From positions 1 to 64,000 of the forward strand of contig CAJTTO010000010.1 in NCBI GenBank assembly GCA_910579275.1: a stretch of 64,000 nt of DNA, written 5' to 3'. The notes beneath the pieces were generated by a model, which had not been told where the DNA came from, ran no database searches, and saw nothing but the letters and a program-made list of their open reading frames with translations. This document shows, in pieces, positions 8,209-17,767 of this stretch. The position numbers and the translations under genes are program-made. The number at the start of each line of letters is the position of its first letter. Position 1 is the first letter of the stretch. This DNA comes from an uncultured Lachnospiraceae bacterium. Its GTDB lineage: Bacteria; Bacillota; Clostridia; Lachnospirales; Lachnospiraceae.

Positions 8209-9804
8209 CTATTTCGCATTTGCCGGCTCGATGTTAATGGTTTTTCCTTTAATCTTCACATTTTTCATCGCCGCAAGCACGTCTGCCGCATTTTCCTTGG
8301 GCACCTCCACAAAAGTATACTTGTCATAAAGGTCTATTGCACCGACAAGCTTACCGGGAATGTTCGCCTCACCTGCAATGGCGCCCAATATGTCCTTCGC
8401 CTTGACCTTTTGCGCCTTTCCGATATTGATGAACAGACGCACCATTCCTTCTTCCTCCGCACCGGTGTTGTCAAACGAGTACTCCACATTCGCTGCGCTT
8501 CCCTCATTAATCTGTCCCATGTACATCTTCAGGAATGCCGCGGCAATATCCATCGCCGTGTAATCCGACTCGTTAATCTGTTTCTCAATGGTATTAATCA
8601 TTGAAGTCAGATCCTCCTCCTCGATGATATTCCCGATTTTGTCCATGACTTTTTCTATCTTAATCTGGTTCACATCATTGAGCGACGGCACCGGCATCGC
8701 ATAAATCTTGGTCTTGCAGTAGCGCATGATGTCCTTTAACTTGTAGACTTCCTTACCCTTTACAAAAGTGAAGGAACGTCCCGTGCGGCCTGCGCGCCCT
8801 GTACGTCCGATACGATGCACGTAGTACTCATCATCCTGCGGAATGTCGTAGTTAAACACTGCCTCCACATCATCCACGTCAATACCGCGCGCGGCAACAT
8901 CCGTGGCAATCAGGATATCAGTCTTGCCATTGCGGAAGCTTTTCATGACACGGTCGCGCTGTGCCTGACTCATGTCACCGTGAAGCCCCTCTGCGAAATA
9001 CCCCCTGCCTTTCAGAACCTCTGTCAGATCGTCTACCATCTTTTTTGTGTTGCAGAATACCAGCGAAAGCTTAGGCTCATAATAATCCAGCAGACGGCAG
9101 AGCACCTCAACCTTGTCTTTTCTCTTTACATCAAGATAATACTGCTCGATTTTGGGAACCGTAAGCTCCTTTTTGACTACCTTTATCAGTTTCGCGTCCG
9201 GTTTCTGGTAATTTCTTGTGATATCCAGAATCGGCTGCGGCATGGTCGCGGAGAAGAGAATCGTCTGCCGGTCTTCGTTCGGCACGTACTGCAAAACCGT
9301 CTCAATATCCTCGCGAAATCCCATGTTGAGCATCTCATCCGCCTCATCAAGGACAATCGTATCCACATAGTCGCAGCGAATGGTTTTGCGGCGCAGATGA
9401 TCCATCACGCGCCCCGGCGTTCCTATGATAATCTGTGTCCCTTTCAGCGACCGGATCTGTTTGCTGATATCCTGCCCGCCGTAAATTGGAAGAACCTTGA
9501 TTCCGTGCATATACTTTGCAAGCCTGCGGATTTCCTCCGCTGCCTGTACCGCAAGCTCCCTTGTCGGACAGAGAATCAGCGTCTGCGGATGCTTGATTTC
9601 CTTTTTTGCTTTCTCCAGTACCGGAATTCCGAAAGCCGCGGTCTTTCCAGTACCTGTCTGCGCCTGACCTATAATGTCTGCCCCCGTCATGGCAATGGGG
9701 ATTGCCTTACTCTGTATCGGAGATGCCTCCTCAAAGCCCATTTCCTTTACTCCCCGGAGTATTTCAGGGCTTAAATTCAGTTCGTTAAATTTTAAAGTTT
9801 CCAT
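8209..9804 (-). CDS. deaD: DEAD-box ATP-dependent RNA helicase (DeaD/DbpA type)
   Basis: 531 residues from an ATG seven bases after GAAAGGA. The frame opens 20 codons further up but lacks a ribosome site there. The N-terminal Q motif GFEEASPIQ, Walker A AQTGTGKT (48-55), DEAD (153-156), SAT (185-187) and HRIGRTGRAGRTG show a complete helicase core. The last ~75 residues match the DbpA RNA-binding domain (VRLFINIGKAQKVKAKDILG), which in this family targets structured RNA such as 23S rRNA. The likely job is ribosome assembly or cold-stress RNA remodelling in the cytoplasm. A leader with a ten-base-pair hairpin precedes it. It is monocistronic with its own terminator. Confidence 0.95.
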   Translation of the reverse strand: METLKFNELNLSPEILRGVKEMGFEEASPIQSKAIPIAMTGADIIGQAQTGTGKTAAFGIPVLEKAKKEIKHPQTLILCPTRELAVQAAEEIRRLAKYMHGIKVLPIYGGQDISKQIRSLKGTQIIIGTPGRVMDHLRRKTIRCDYVDTIVLDEADEMLNMGFREDIETVLQYVPNEDRQTILFSATMPQPILDITRNYQKPDAKLIKVVKKELTVPKIEQYYLDVKRKDKVEVLCRLLDYYEPKLSLVFCNTKKMVDDLTEVLKGRGYFAEGLHGDMSQAQRDRVMKSFRNGKTDILIATDVAARGIDVDDVEAVFNYDIPQDDEYYVHRIGRTGRAGRTGRSFTFVKGKEVYKLKDIMRYCKTKIYAMPVPSLNDVNQIKIEKVMDKIGNIIEEEDLTSMINTIEKQINESDYTAMDIAAAFLKMYMGQINEGSAANVEYSFDNTGAEEEGMVRLFINIGKAQKVKAKDILGAIAGEANIPGKLVGAIDLYDKYTFVEVPKENAADVLAAMKNVKIKGKTINIEPANAK

Positions 9805-9906
9805 ATAATTCCTTTCTATCTCTGCCGGCAGGTATTCGGGCACATTTCGTCCCACGCCTGCCATACCGTACCATACATGCGCTCCGCCGCGTGTCCGCGC
9901 ACATAA

Positions 9907-9932
9907 AAGCGCATGCGTAAAAGCATGCGCTT
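9907..9932 (-). promoter_or_regulatory. leader hairpin upstream of deaD
   Basis: A perfect inverted repeat AAGCGCATGC (9907-9916) and GCATGCGCTT (9923-9932) with a six-base loop lies about 100 bases before the deaD start, with TTTTA after it on the minus strand. It could attenuate transcription or be a structured cold-shock leader. No function is proven by sequence. Confidence 0.5.
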
Positions 9933-10016
9933 AAAAACAACTTATTCATTATATTTTTTTTACTTGGTAAAGTCAATAGTTTTCCCGATATATTCTACTT
10001 TTTTTTGTAAAAGTTT

Positions 10017-10055
10017 GTTACTGTTCAGACGGCCACCAAAGTAGTGGGAATCATG
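10017..10055. repeat. interspersed repeat, short copy
   Basis: The 39-base stretch beginning GTTACTGTTCAGACG and ending GGGAATCATG recurs, nearly identical, at 34975-35013 (opposite strand) and 49141-49179. All copies are intergenic. This is the shortest copy. Confidence 0.8.
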
Positions 10056-10090
10056 CTCTGCATGGCTCCGGCTCAGCCATTACCAATTTT

Positions 10091-11524
10091 TCATACGGAA
10101 AGAATGCGCTTAATCTCAGATTTCACAAAAGCAGGCTTGTACGGCCGCACAATATAACCTGATGCCCCTGCTTTCCTGCATCTTGATACCACACTTTTGT
10201 CATAATCATTGATGACAAACAGAACAGGTGTTGTATCCCCGATAATCCCTTTTATCTTTGCAAATGCGTCCAGTCCGTTCATTTCCGGCATGTCCATGTC
10301 CAGAATGATTAAATCCGGCTCTGTCTGCCGCTTTAGATGCAGCAGCGCCTGTCCCACGGAAGTCAGAAGACTTAGTTCATAGGCGTTCTGCAGGAATCCG
10401 CGAAACGACTGAAGATTGATAAGCATATCGTCAATAATCATGACACGGTACTTTTTAAAGGGCGTCAGCATCTTGCGGCGCTCTGCTTCCTCCACACATG
10501 GATCCATCACAATCTCGTTCGAGCCATGCAAAATCGTGAGGTTATAATTTTCCTGTTCCAGCATGTCAATCATGTTTCCATCCAAAAGACGCAGAAGCGG
10601 TCTTAAGTTTCTGTTCCCCGCATTCTCCACTATAATGCCTTCCCTGCCGTCAGAAAGCCTGACCTGTGTCCCTTTCGGGTAAAAAGGCACGTACAGCAGA
10701 AGCGACTCAACGACCTTGGGGTCAAACATGATGCCGCCTGCCCCCATCATAAATTCACACGCCTCATACGGAGAATACGGATTTTTGTACGGCCGCTTTG
10801 ACACAAGCGCGTCATACACATCCGCCACATGAAGAATTTTGGTAAAAATGGTCATGTTATCGCCTTGGATACCGACAGGATATCCACTTCCGTCCACATT
10901 CTCATGATGGTAGAGCACCGCCGCCTTTACCTGCGCCGAAATATCCCACCGCTCCTTGATAATTTCATAGGAAAGCTTGGAATGCCTTTTCATGACTTCA
11001 TACTCCTCATTGGTCAGCTTGGCCGGCTTGTTGAGAATTTCCGGCGGGATGACAAGCTTTCCCATATCGTGAAGCAGCCCTGCCATGACGAGCTGTTCTA
11101 ACGACTCCTCACTCATCTTCAGCCCAAATCCGATAATGCATGCGATGACTGCCACATTGACCGAGTGGGCATACGTATATCCGTCAAAACACCTAAGGTC
11201 TGTCAGGTCGAGCGCCAGCATCCCGTTGTTCAGTATCTGATCCACAATCTTTTTCGCCACATCCTTACAGCCGTCAACATTACTGCTGCGCACATTCTGC
11301 AGCCCCTCTGTGCGAAGCTCGGGGCTGATAATCGGTTCTATTTTAATGTCCTCCGACAGTTCGTCGTTGATATACACGCCGTCAAATCCATATTCACTCA
11401 GTCTTTTGATATATAGCGCCGACAAAATACTTCCGCTGCATATCAGCGTGTGTCCGTCGGCATCGTACATATTGTAGGCAAGGCACATGCCCGGTCTGGC
11501 ATCATTCATCTTCATATAACGCAT
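10091..11524 (-). CDS. HD-GYP domain protein with C-terminal receiver domain
   Basis: 477 residues. An N-terminal ~90-residue domain of the DUF3391-like kind is followed by an HD-GYP domain: His152-Asp153 in GLLHDMGK and HHENVDGSGYP (206-216). This family hydrolyses cyclic di-GMP through a metal centre. The C-terminus (about 358-477) is a response-regulator receiver with Asp409 in DLIILDMDMPEMNG as the phosphate acceptor and a late Lys in RPYKP. Receiver-last order is the reverse of the common RpfG layout. No histidine kinase is adjacent. The start lacks a strong ribosome site, so it could lie a few codons downstream. It may link a phosphorelay to c-di-GMP turnover. Confidence 0.85.
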   Translation of the reverse strand: MRYMKMNDARPGMCLAYNMYDADGHTLICSGSILSALYIKRLSEYGFDGVYINDELSEDIKIEPIISPELRTEGLQNVRSSNVDGCKDVAKKIVDQILNNGMLALDLTDLRCFDGYTYAHSVNVAVIACIIGFGLKMSEESLEQLVMAGLLHDMGKLVIPPEILNKPAKLTNEEYEVMKRHSKLSYEIIKERWDISAQVKAAVLYHHENVDGSGYPVGIQGDNMTIFTKILHVADVYDALVSKRPYKNPYSPYEACEFMMGAGGIMFDPKVVESLLLYVPFYPKGTQVRLSDGREGIIVENAGNRNLRPLLRLLDGNMIDMLEQENYNLTILHGSNEIVMDPCVEEAERRKMLTPFKKYRVMIIDDMLINLQSFRGFLQNAYELSLLTSVGQALLHLKRQTEPDLIILDMDMPEMNGLDAFAKIKGIIGDTTPVLFVINDYDKSVVSRCRKAGASGYIVRPYKPAFVKSEIKRILSV

Positions 11525-11724
11525 AGTAATGTATTTACCCCTATTTCCCAGTTTATCGCTGCATTATTGCCTTGTCAAAACCAATACAAATATTTAACAA
11601 TGCATAATAGGATTATACCTAAAAATTCGTGCAAAATCAACAATTTTTATTTCCCACTTGCACATTTTTTCATATTCTTTTAAAATTTTTTCATATATTG
11701 TTGAATGGTAAGGGGAAATCACCT

Positions 11725-12816
11725 ATGCAGATAAAACGGATATCTATTTTAAATGAATTTGAATGCACCGGCGCACAATGTCCTGCAAGCTGCTGCCGCG
11801 GCTGGAAAGTGCCCATCGAGCGCGATATGTACTTCAAATACCTGACCGAAAAGGGGTTTTTCGGCGCACTGCTGCGGTGCTGCATCGAGAAAAAAGACGA
11901 GCTTGTCGCTTTCCGCAGCACGTTCCGCGGCTGTCCGTTCTGGGGGCTTGACCGCCTGTGCGGCATACAGAAAAAATACGGTACGGACTATATGCCTGCC
12001 GTATGTATACAATTTCCGAGACAGCTGTACAACCTTGAATTTTTCTGCGAGGAGACGCTCTACCTTGCGTGTCCGGAAGCGGCAAGGCTTTTTCTGGTAT
12101 ACGCCGCGCAGGAAAAACCATTTGCCTTTACTGTATGCGAGGGCAGCGCAGGCTATGAGGTCAACACGACAAACGACGACAAAGCATTTCTGGATTATCT
12201 GCTGCAGTCAAGAGCAGAGCTTGCTTCGCTTATCAACAGCGGAATGCGCTTCGACAGCATGGCAATTCTGAATTACGGGCGCGATGCACAGAATGCGTGC
12301 CTTGGCAGCACACCGCTTCCAAGCCCTTTGGCATACCAGTCATCGGACGCTTATGTGATTGACAGTGCGCGCATGAACAAGCTTTTTTTTAACGGTTTTT
12401 ACCACCCAAGTCTCAGAACGCTGTCACCCTTTTTGTACAGGCTCTGTAAAAAATACATCCGCAGATTCGGCATGTTAAGCCGCATGAACCCTGCTTCCGC
12501 AGACGAGAAGCTTGACTCCCTGACACAAAAGCTAACGAAAAAAGTACCGCATCTGGACAACATCCTGAACCGGTACTATGAATACTATCTCTATACAAGC
12601 TTTCTTGATATTTTTGAGGATTACAGTTTCTCGAAGCACCTTGTTTTCGGCATTGCCAAGACAGCCATGCTGCGCCTGTTCCTTGCACTCTACGCGGAAA
12701 ACAAAAAGCATGTCGAAACCGATGAGATTGCCAAAATCATTGCCGTGTACGAGCGAAGGGCACCCCAGATTGAAGATGCACTGAAATCGGATTTTATATA
12801 TACTCAGGACGGATGA
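11725..12816 (+). CDS. fliB: FliB-like lysine-N-methylase family protein
   Basis: 363 residues from an ATG after AAGGGG; the longer open frame adds 32 implausible residues. The N-terminal Cys motif FECTGAQCPASCCRGW (Cys14, 19, 23, 24), the later CPFWGLDRLCGIQ and the CIQFPR segment are the signature of the FliB family, which resembles radical-SAM auxiliary Cys clusters. Founding members methylate flagellin lysines, but many family members in Clostridia sit away from flagellar genes, as here. No flagellin gene is in the window, so the substrate is open. Its 3' end overlaps the convergent permease gene by 13 bases. Confidence 0.8.
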   Translation: MQIKRISILNEFECTGAQCPASCCRGWKVPIERDMYFKYLTEKGFFGALLRCCIEKKDELVAFRSTFRGCPFWGLDRLCGIQKKYGTDYMPAVCIQFPRQLYNLEFFCEETLYLACPEAARLFLVYAAQEKPFAFTVCEGSAGYEVNTTNDDKAFLDYLLQSRAELASLINSGMRFDSMAILNYGRDAQNACLGSTPLPSPLAYQSSDAYVIDSARMNKLFFNGFYHPSLRTLSPFLYRLCKKYIRRFGMLSRMNPASADEKLDSLTQKLTKKVPHLDNILNRYYEYYLYTSFLDIFEDYSFSKHLVFGIAKTAMLRLFLALYAENKKHVETDEIAKIIAVYERRAPQIEDALKSDFIYTQDG

Positions 12817-13871
12817 TGCGTCATAAAGATTTCCCGTCCAAGCTCCACCAGTATCAGCAGTGTGACAGGCCCAAGAATGACACCGCCAAGCCCATAATAA
12901 ATGACGCCGGCGTACACCGATATCAGAATCGCTACCGGCGAAAATTTTAGTCCGCTGCCCAGCAGTCTCGGCTCTAGAAATTCCCTGATGATGACACAGG
13001 CAAGATATGTCAGCAGGATAATCACGCCGCTGCCTATCCTTCCTTTCAAAAAACTTACGACCCCTATGGGAATAAGGACAATGCCCGTCCCAATGAAGGG
13101 AAGAAAATCCATAAATCCGGCAAGGGCGCCATAAAACCATGCCTCCGACGTACCGCCGAGGTAAAGCCCTATAACCGCAGTGACGCTAATGCATATCAGA
13201 ATAATCGTCTGGGTTTTTAAGTATGTCTTCACCATGTTTCCAAGCTTTTTCCCGATGCGCAGAATAATGGACAGGATATGGTCAATTGCCGGCTCGATTG
13301 CCGCCAGATTCAGAAGCCCCTGCTGCCATCCCTCTATCTCCCTCGCAAACAGGACAACGCAAATAAAGCTCACTACGACGAAAGTGCCAACGCGCCCTGC
13401 CACGGACAAATAGCGCAGACTGCCCGTAAGCAGCCCGTCACCCGACTTCGCAATGTATCCCCCGAACTCCGCAGACCGCTCCGATATCCACTGTTCCACG
13501 ACGCCTTCCTGTATCTGGAAAAAGGTTTCAATTCCCGCGCTCAGGCTCGATATCATCTGTGTAATGCTGTCCGTCCAAAAGTCTGCGTCGCGGACGAACA
13601 TTTTTGCCTTGCTGAGCAGAAATGTCCCCAGCCCCACAATAATTAACGCCACGACAAGAATGATGGCAAATAAAATCCCGCCTGCCATAAAGCCTTTTTG
13701 CCCTGTCTTCTTCCGCCCCCGGCAGAAACGCTGCAGCGGCACTACAATCAGCAGCGCTACCAGAAGCGGAAGAAAATAAGGAAGAAGATACTTTATTGAC
13801 AGCAGAACTGCCACCGACGTCAAAATATAAAGCACAACCCGCTGATAGTCACTTCTCGTCAAGAAATCCAT
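12804..13871 (-). CDS. AI-2E family / YtvI-like membrane permease
   Basis: 355 residues with about seven membrane helices and the PerM/AI-2E family signatures PFIGTGIVLIPIG and REFLEPRLLG near the C-terminus. A cytoplasmic RKKTGQKG loop follows the first helices. Relatives include YtvI, a sporulation-associated membrane protein, TqsA (autoinducer-2 export) and Na+/H+ antiporters, so the substrate cannot be fixed. The ATG follows GGGGGA. It overlaps the convergent fliB-like gene by 13 bases at the stop codons. Confidence 0.85.
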   Translation of the reverse strand: MDFLTRSDYQRVVLYILTSVAVLLSIKYLLPYFLPLLVALLIVVPLQRFCRGRKKTGQKGFMAGGILFAIILVVALIIVGLGTFLLSKAKMFVRDADFWTDSITQMISSLSAGIETFFQIQEGVVEQWISERSAEFGGYIAKSGDGLLTGSLRYLSVAGRVGTFVVVSFICVVLFAREIEGWQQGLLNLAAIEPAIDHILSIILRIGKKLGNMVKTYLKTQTIILICISVTAVIGLYLGGTSEAWFYGALAGFMDFLPFIGTGIVLIPIGVVSFLKGRIGSGVIILLTYLACVIIREFLEPRLLGSGLKFSPVAILISVYAGVIYYGLGGVILGPVTLLILVELGREIFMTHHPS

Positions 13872-13993
13872 ACAAATCCCCCGCTCTTGTTTTTCAAACG
13901 GTTACGTCTCACGCGTGAACCGCGGCTTCAAGCCTCTTTGTGACTATCATCTGTAATTATGTGGTTTTTATGTATGTCTGCCGCAACTCCGGC

Positions 13994-16900
13994 TCACTTA
14001 TTTACGGCAAGCTGATATTCCGGCTCAAAAGACGCAACTGTAACATAGCTGCACTGCCCTGTGATGGTCTCCATCACCTTGAGTTCCGCCTTTTTCACTG
14101 TGTATTCTTTTTCTGCAGGCAGGTCGTCAAAGGACACGGTATTGCTGTAATCCTTACTCTTTGAGAGCATGACCTCCTTTGTCTGTCCGTCATCAAGTGT
14201 CAAAACTGCTTTTAAATTCTTTGCCTGAGCACTTGTGTCTGCTTTCAGGACAAACGCGTCCTCCGACTCGGTAATGTCCAAGTCAAATGCATCGCTCTTA
14301 GTCATGACCGTTCCCGCTACCTGTCTGTCCTCCTCAATGTCTTCCAGCGATGCGTCATAACCGATATCCGTGACCGCTACCGTGTACTCGTATTCGGTTC
14401 CGGGCTTGAGGTCATTGATAAAAGTCAGCATTCCGCCTGTCGTATTGCTGATCATGTAACTCTTTTTGTTCTTTATCCACTTCTCCTGCCCTTTTTCGCG
14501 GTAGAAAACATAGATATAGGAACTTGTGTTAATCGGATTGTTCGTGAGCATTGCCTTGATTGAGATATAGGAGTATCCGCTTCCCGCTGTTACATTGGTG
14601 AGGTTTCTGCCATCCGTCTGTGTCAGCAGCTCTCCGGAGCAGACGCCATCAAGCACAGCCGTGACTGGCGGATATTTCTCCCTGCTGATACCCGATACAT
14701 ATTCATATATGGTATCTGCGTTCACATCATCCCCAAGATAGCTTGTAAGCTCAAAATTGCACTCTGTCTGACCGGGTTCGAGCGGTACGCTTCTGATATC
14801 CCAGTCCTCCTGTTCTTTTTCCTTGAAAAACAGGATTAGGTGTGATTCCGGCGCGATTTCGCCTTCTACCTGTGTCTGTATTGTAAGGTTGTGGGCGCCC
14901 GCCATCTGGTTTCCGACGCTGACACGCACACCGTCTATTTTTGCCTCAAACGTAAAGGTGTAGCTTCCGTATTCCTTGCCCTTGATATCGCGGAAGGAAA
15001 CCGTGTAGTTTTTCTCATCGACAAGCCCCGTCAGCGTGCGTCCGCCAGCCTTATACGCCTTTGATGCGTACAGATTAAAGCTTGCGCCCTCTTTCCTGTA
15101 CTCGCCGCCCTCCTCACATATATATGAGAATAAGGTGATGTCTCTTTTGATGTTTTCCGTCCTTCCGTCAAGGCTGACATTGTAGGTCACATAGTCCGCC
15201 ATGTTTGCGGTCAGCTCTACGTTCACTTTCGACTGTGCCGTATTGATAAGCTGATACTGTGTATCGACCAGTGCCGTGCCTGCATAAAGTTCCCATTGAA
15301 AACCGTACTGGGTCTGCGGCGACAGCGCAAAGTAATCCGCCGCCTGCACAGACACAGCATAATCTCCCTCCGCCGACAGCGGAAGCTTGTTGGCAGCCTC
15401 GGCGTAAAGTTTTGTCTCATCATTATAATAATACAGTTTGACGCTGTACGCCACTCCCGGCGTCAGCTCTGCGGTCTTTAAACGGTAAGTAAGCACGGAA
15501 TCGTATGCCGCTGTATCATCCGTCATCTCGGGATGGATACGCGCCTCGCCCATCTGAAAGGTTCCGCGCTTCACCACGCCGGCAATCCGGATTTCATACT
15601 CATAGGCAGCGCCTTCCTGCAGGTTGGTGACGAAACCTTTTGTCACACCATTTCTGACATTTAATACTTTTACTTCATATTCGCCGAGCGAATTCTTCAT
15701 ACGGTATTTTAGCTTTCCGGTTACATGCTCCATGTAGTCTGCTATCTGAACCGTATAATCCGCCCTTGTCGGGTTTTTGGCATTCTGACGGATATCCGCC
15801 GTCAGCGCCTCCTCCGGAAACGGTGCCTGTTCCGTCTTTACATCAAGTACTTTTTCCTTAAAATGTGCAGCGTATCCCGTTTCATTAATCCACATGGTAA
15901 CTTTGTATGGCGTGCTGTGTTCCAAATCCGTTACCTGTGCCTCAATCTTCCATTTCTCGCTGCCCTTTGCAGGTGTTTTTTCCATTCCGGACGCAATCAT
16001 CTTTCCTGCTTCATCCGCCACTTCATAGCACAGGTTAAAATATTCCGGAACCTGCCCCGTAAATGAAGTAATATTTGCCTTTAGCAGAATGCTGTCCGGT
16101 CCGGAGGCCTTCGCACTGTAGCTCACCTTTGCCGGATATTCTTTGGTATCAATCGTGGTATAGCCAAACACAACCCCGCTGCTGTTGTAGAATTCAAAAT
16201 AGTATGTCGTTGCCGGTTCAAGTCCTGTCACCGTAATCTCGGACACGCCGGTAATATACTTTTGGACTGTAATTTCGTCCTCATACGCTGCAAGCGCGCC
16301 ATAACTGTATTTTGCAATCGGCTGAACAGCCTCAAATGAGATGGAAATGCTGTCATAGCCAGCATTCTTTCCTCTGAAAATAATACTTTCCTTGGAGCTT
16401 CCGGTCTGCATTTTGATTGCGCTTGCGTCCGGCACCAGCACAGCCTCAAGCGCGTATGTCTCGGAATTGAGTAAGTACATCGAAAAATTGTACTCCGCAC
16501 CCGCTTCAAGCGCGCTGATGCTTTTCTCCGTTTTTGCGCCGGGGGCTATTTGTTCTTCAATATACTGATACCCAAGGTCACTGTTTCCATACTTTATCTG
16601 CCATATATAACTGCTGTTCAGATTTTTTCCGTTTTTTGCGGAAAGTGTCATATCCATGGACAGCGTCCTGCTTGCCGCCTTCCATCCGATATCTGCGGTA
16701 AAATTGCCCGTACTCGCCACATATCCGCCATCCGATGCCGTCACGGAACCCATCTTCACACGCTTTGTGCCGAACTGAACCGTCTTTGCCACTACCGGTC
16801 CTTTCTCTGCAAGTTTCAGCGACGGATAAACAATCTGGCCTTTTTCCAGATACATAATTGCATAGTGTACATTATTATGGTATGTATGGTTCTTTAATGC

Positions 16901-17767
16901 CTTCCCATCCTTGCGCGCATCATACACGGTCAGCGAAATGTCGCTTGTGCTGCTGCCGCTTACAAAAAAGTTATAATATCCTGACTCGGGCGCCGTAAAC
17001 TGATACCACTTGCTGTTGTTCGCCTTGAGTGAGACTTCCTCTGTGGACGCATATTTCAATTGTGTCGTATTTTCGGGGAGCGTTTCCTCCTCTGTTGTCT
17101 CCTCCTCGGTCGTTTCCGTTTCCGTCTCGGTTTCGGTTTCCGTCGTCTCCTCCTCCTCAGTCTTGGTCGTCTCCTCTATCTCCACAAATTCCAGCTTGGA
17201 TGATTCCTCAATGGTCGAGGACTCCTCGCTCGAGGATGATTCCTCTGTCGTTGTGGTTTCCTCGCTCGAGGACGATTCCTCCGTTGTGGATGTCTCCTGT
17301 CCCGATGAGGACTCCTCACTCGAGAATGATTCCTCTGTCGTCGTGGTTTCCTCACTCGAGGACGATTCCTCCGTTGTGGATGTCTCCTGCCCTGACGAAG
17401 TCTCCTCACTTGATGAGGACTCCTCTGTGGACGGCGTCTCCCCGCTCGATGGCGACTCCTCACTCGGCGGCGCCTCCTCCGAAGGCGGGTCACTCGACGG
17501 CGGGTCGGGTGTAGGTTCGGGTTCCGGCTCCGGCTCGGGTTCTGGCTCCGGTTCCGGTTCGGGTTCTGGCTCCGGTTCCTCTTGAACTTCCTCCTGCGCG
17601 TCTCCCTCACTTTGCAGGCTGGTGCCTTCACTCTGTGCCGCGATGCTGTCTGCGTCATCCTGTACATACGCTATGGCTGCCGACTGCTCCGCACCATAGC
17701 TGAAATGTGGTATGCTGCCTGCCAAAAGACAGCTGCAAAGTAAAATTGATAATGCCTTAACCCTCAT
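13994..17767 (-). CDS. large secreted protein with Glu/Ser/Thr-rich repeats and Fn3-like modules
   Basis: About 1257 residues. The ATG at 17767 follows GAAGGGAAA; a frame six codons longer has no ribosome site. A signal peptide (VKALSILLCSCLLAG, cleavage after SYGA) leads into a PEPEPE stretch, then acidic Ser/Thr/Glu repeats of about 30 residues, then a TETETE stretch. From about residue 235 to the end there are many beta-sandwich modules with fibronectin-III-like spacing (LEPATTYYFEFYN, LEPGTEYEYTV style endings). There is no LPxTG or C-terminal membrane anchor. It is probably a stalked cell-surface or matrix protein, with the low-complexity part acting as a wall-spanning spacer. No enzyme motif is visible. 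Confidence 0.85.
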   Translation of the reverse strand: MRVKALSILLCSCLLAGSIPHFSYGAEQSAAIAYVQDDADSIAAQSEGTSLQSEGDAQEEVQEEPEPEPEPEPEPEPEPEPEPEPTPDPPSSDPPSEEAPPSEESPSSGETPSTEESSSSEETSSGQETSTTEESSSSEETTTTEESFSSEESSSGQETSTTEESSSSEETTTTEESSSSEESSTIEESSKLEFVEIEETTKTEEEETTETETETETETTEEETTEEETLPENTTQLKYASTEEVSLKANNSKWYQFTAPESGYYNFFVSGSSTSDISLTVYDARKDGKALKNHTYHNNVHYAIMYLEKGQIVYPSLKLAEKGPVVAKTVQFGTKRVKMGSVTASDGGYVASTGNFTADIGWKAASRTLSMDMTLSAKNGKNLNSSYIWQIKYGNSDLGYQYIEEQIAPGAKTEKSISALEAGAEYNFSMYLLNSETYALEAVLVPDASAIKMQTGSSKESIIFRGKNAGYDSISISFEAVQPIAKYSYGALAAYEDEITVQKYITGVSEITVTGLEPATTYYFEFYNSSGVVFGYTTIDTKEYPAKVSYSAKASGPDSILLKANITSFTGQVPEYFNLCYEVADEAGKMIASGMEKTPAKGSEKWKIEAQVTDLEHSTPYKVTMWINETGYAAHFKEKVLDVKTEQAPFPEEALTADIRQNAKNPTRADYTVQIADYMEHVTGKLKYRMKNSLGEYEVKVLNVRNGVTKGFVTNLQEGAAYEYEIRIAGVVKRGTFQMGEARIHPEMTDDTAAYDSVLTYRLKTAELTPGVAYSVKLYYYNDETKLYAEAANKLPLSAEGDYAVSVQAADYFALSPQTQYGFQWELYAGTALVDTQYQLINTAQSKVNVELTANMADYVTYNVSLDGRTENIKRDITLFSYICEEGGEYRKEGASFNLYASKAYKAGGRTLTGLVDEKNYTVSFRDIKGKEYGSYTFTFEAKIDGVRVSVGNQMAGAHNLTIQTQVEGEIAPESHLILFFKEKEQEDWDIRSVPLEPGQTECNFELTSYLGDDVNADTIYEYVSGISREKYPPVTAVLDGVCSGELLTQTDGRNLTNVTAGSGYSYISIKAMLTNNPINTSSYIYVFYREKGQEKWIKNKKSYMISNTTGGMLTFINDLKPGTEYEYTVAVTDIGYDASLEDIEEDRQVAGTVMTKSDAFDLDITESEDAFVLKADTSAQAKNLKAVLTLDDGQTKEVMLSKSKDYSNTVSFDDLPAEKEYTVKKAELKVMETITGQCSYVTVASFEPEYQLAVNK
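17221..17430 (-). repeat. 90-bp tandem repeat inside the surface-protein gene
   Basis: Near-identical units start at 17221 and 17311, with a partial third at 17401, exactly 90 bases apart. Each encodes 30 residues of Ser/Thr/Glu with a CTCGAG-containing core. Copy-number change would lengthen or shorten the spacer without a frameshift. Confidence 0.85.

Noticed and set aside
8815..9774. 319-residue plus-strand frame
   Set aside because: Fully antisense to the deaD helicase; no ribosome site and no family signature.
9785..9976. 63-residue frame upstream of deaD
   Set aside because: Overlaps the leader hairpin and the deaD ribosome site; no family similarity seen.
17221..17430. Regular repeats resembling a CRISPR array
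   Set aside because: Units are contiguous without unique spacers, in frame with the surface-protein gene, and no cas genes are near.
17010..17585. 191-residue plus-strand frame of Ser/Val-rich repeats
   Set aside because: It is the complement of the acidic repeat region of the secreted protein; composition is dictated by the 90-bp repeat, with no ribosome site.
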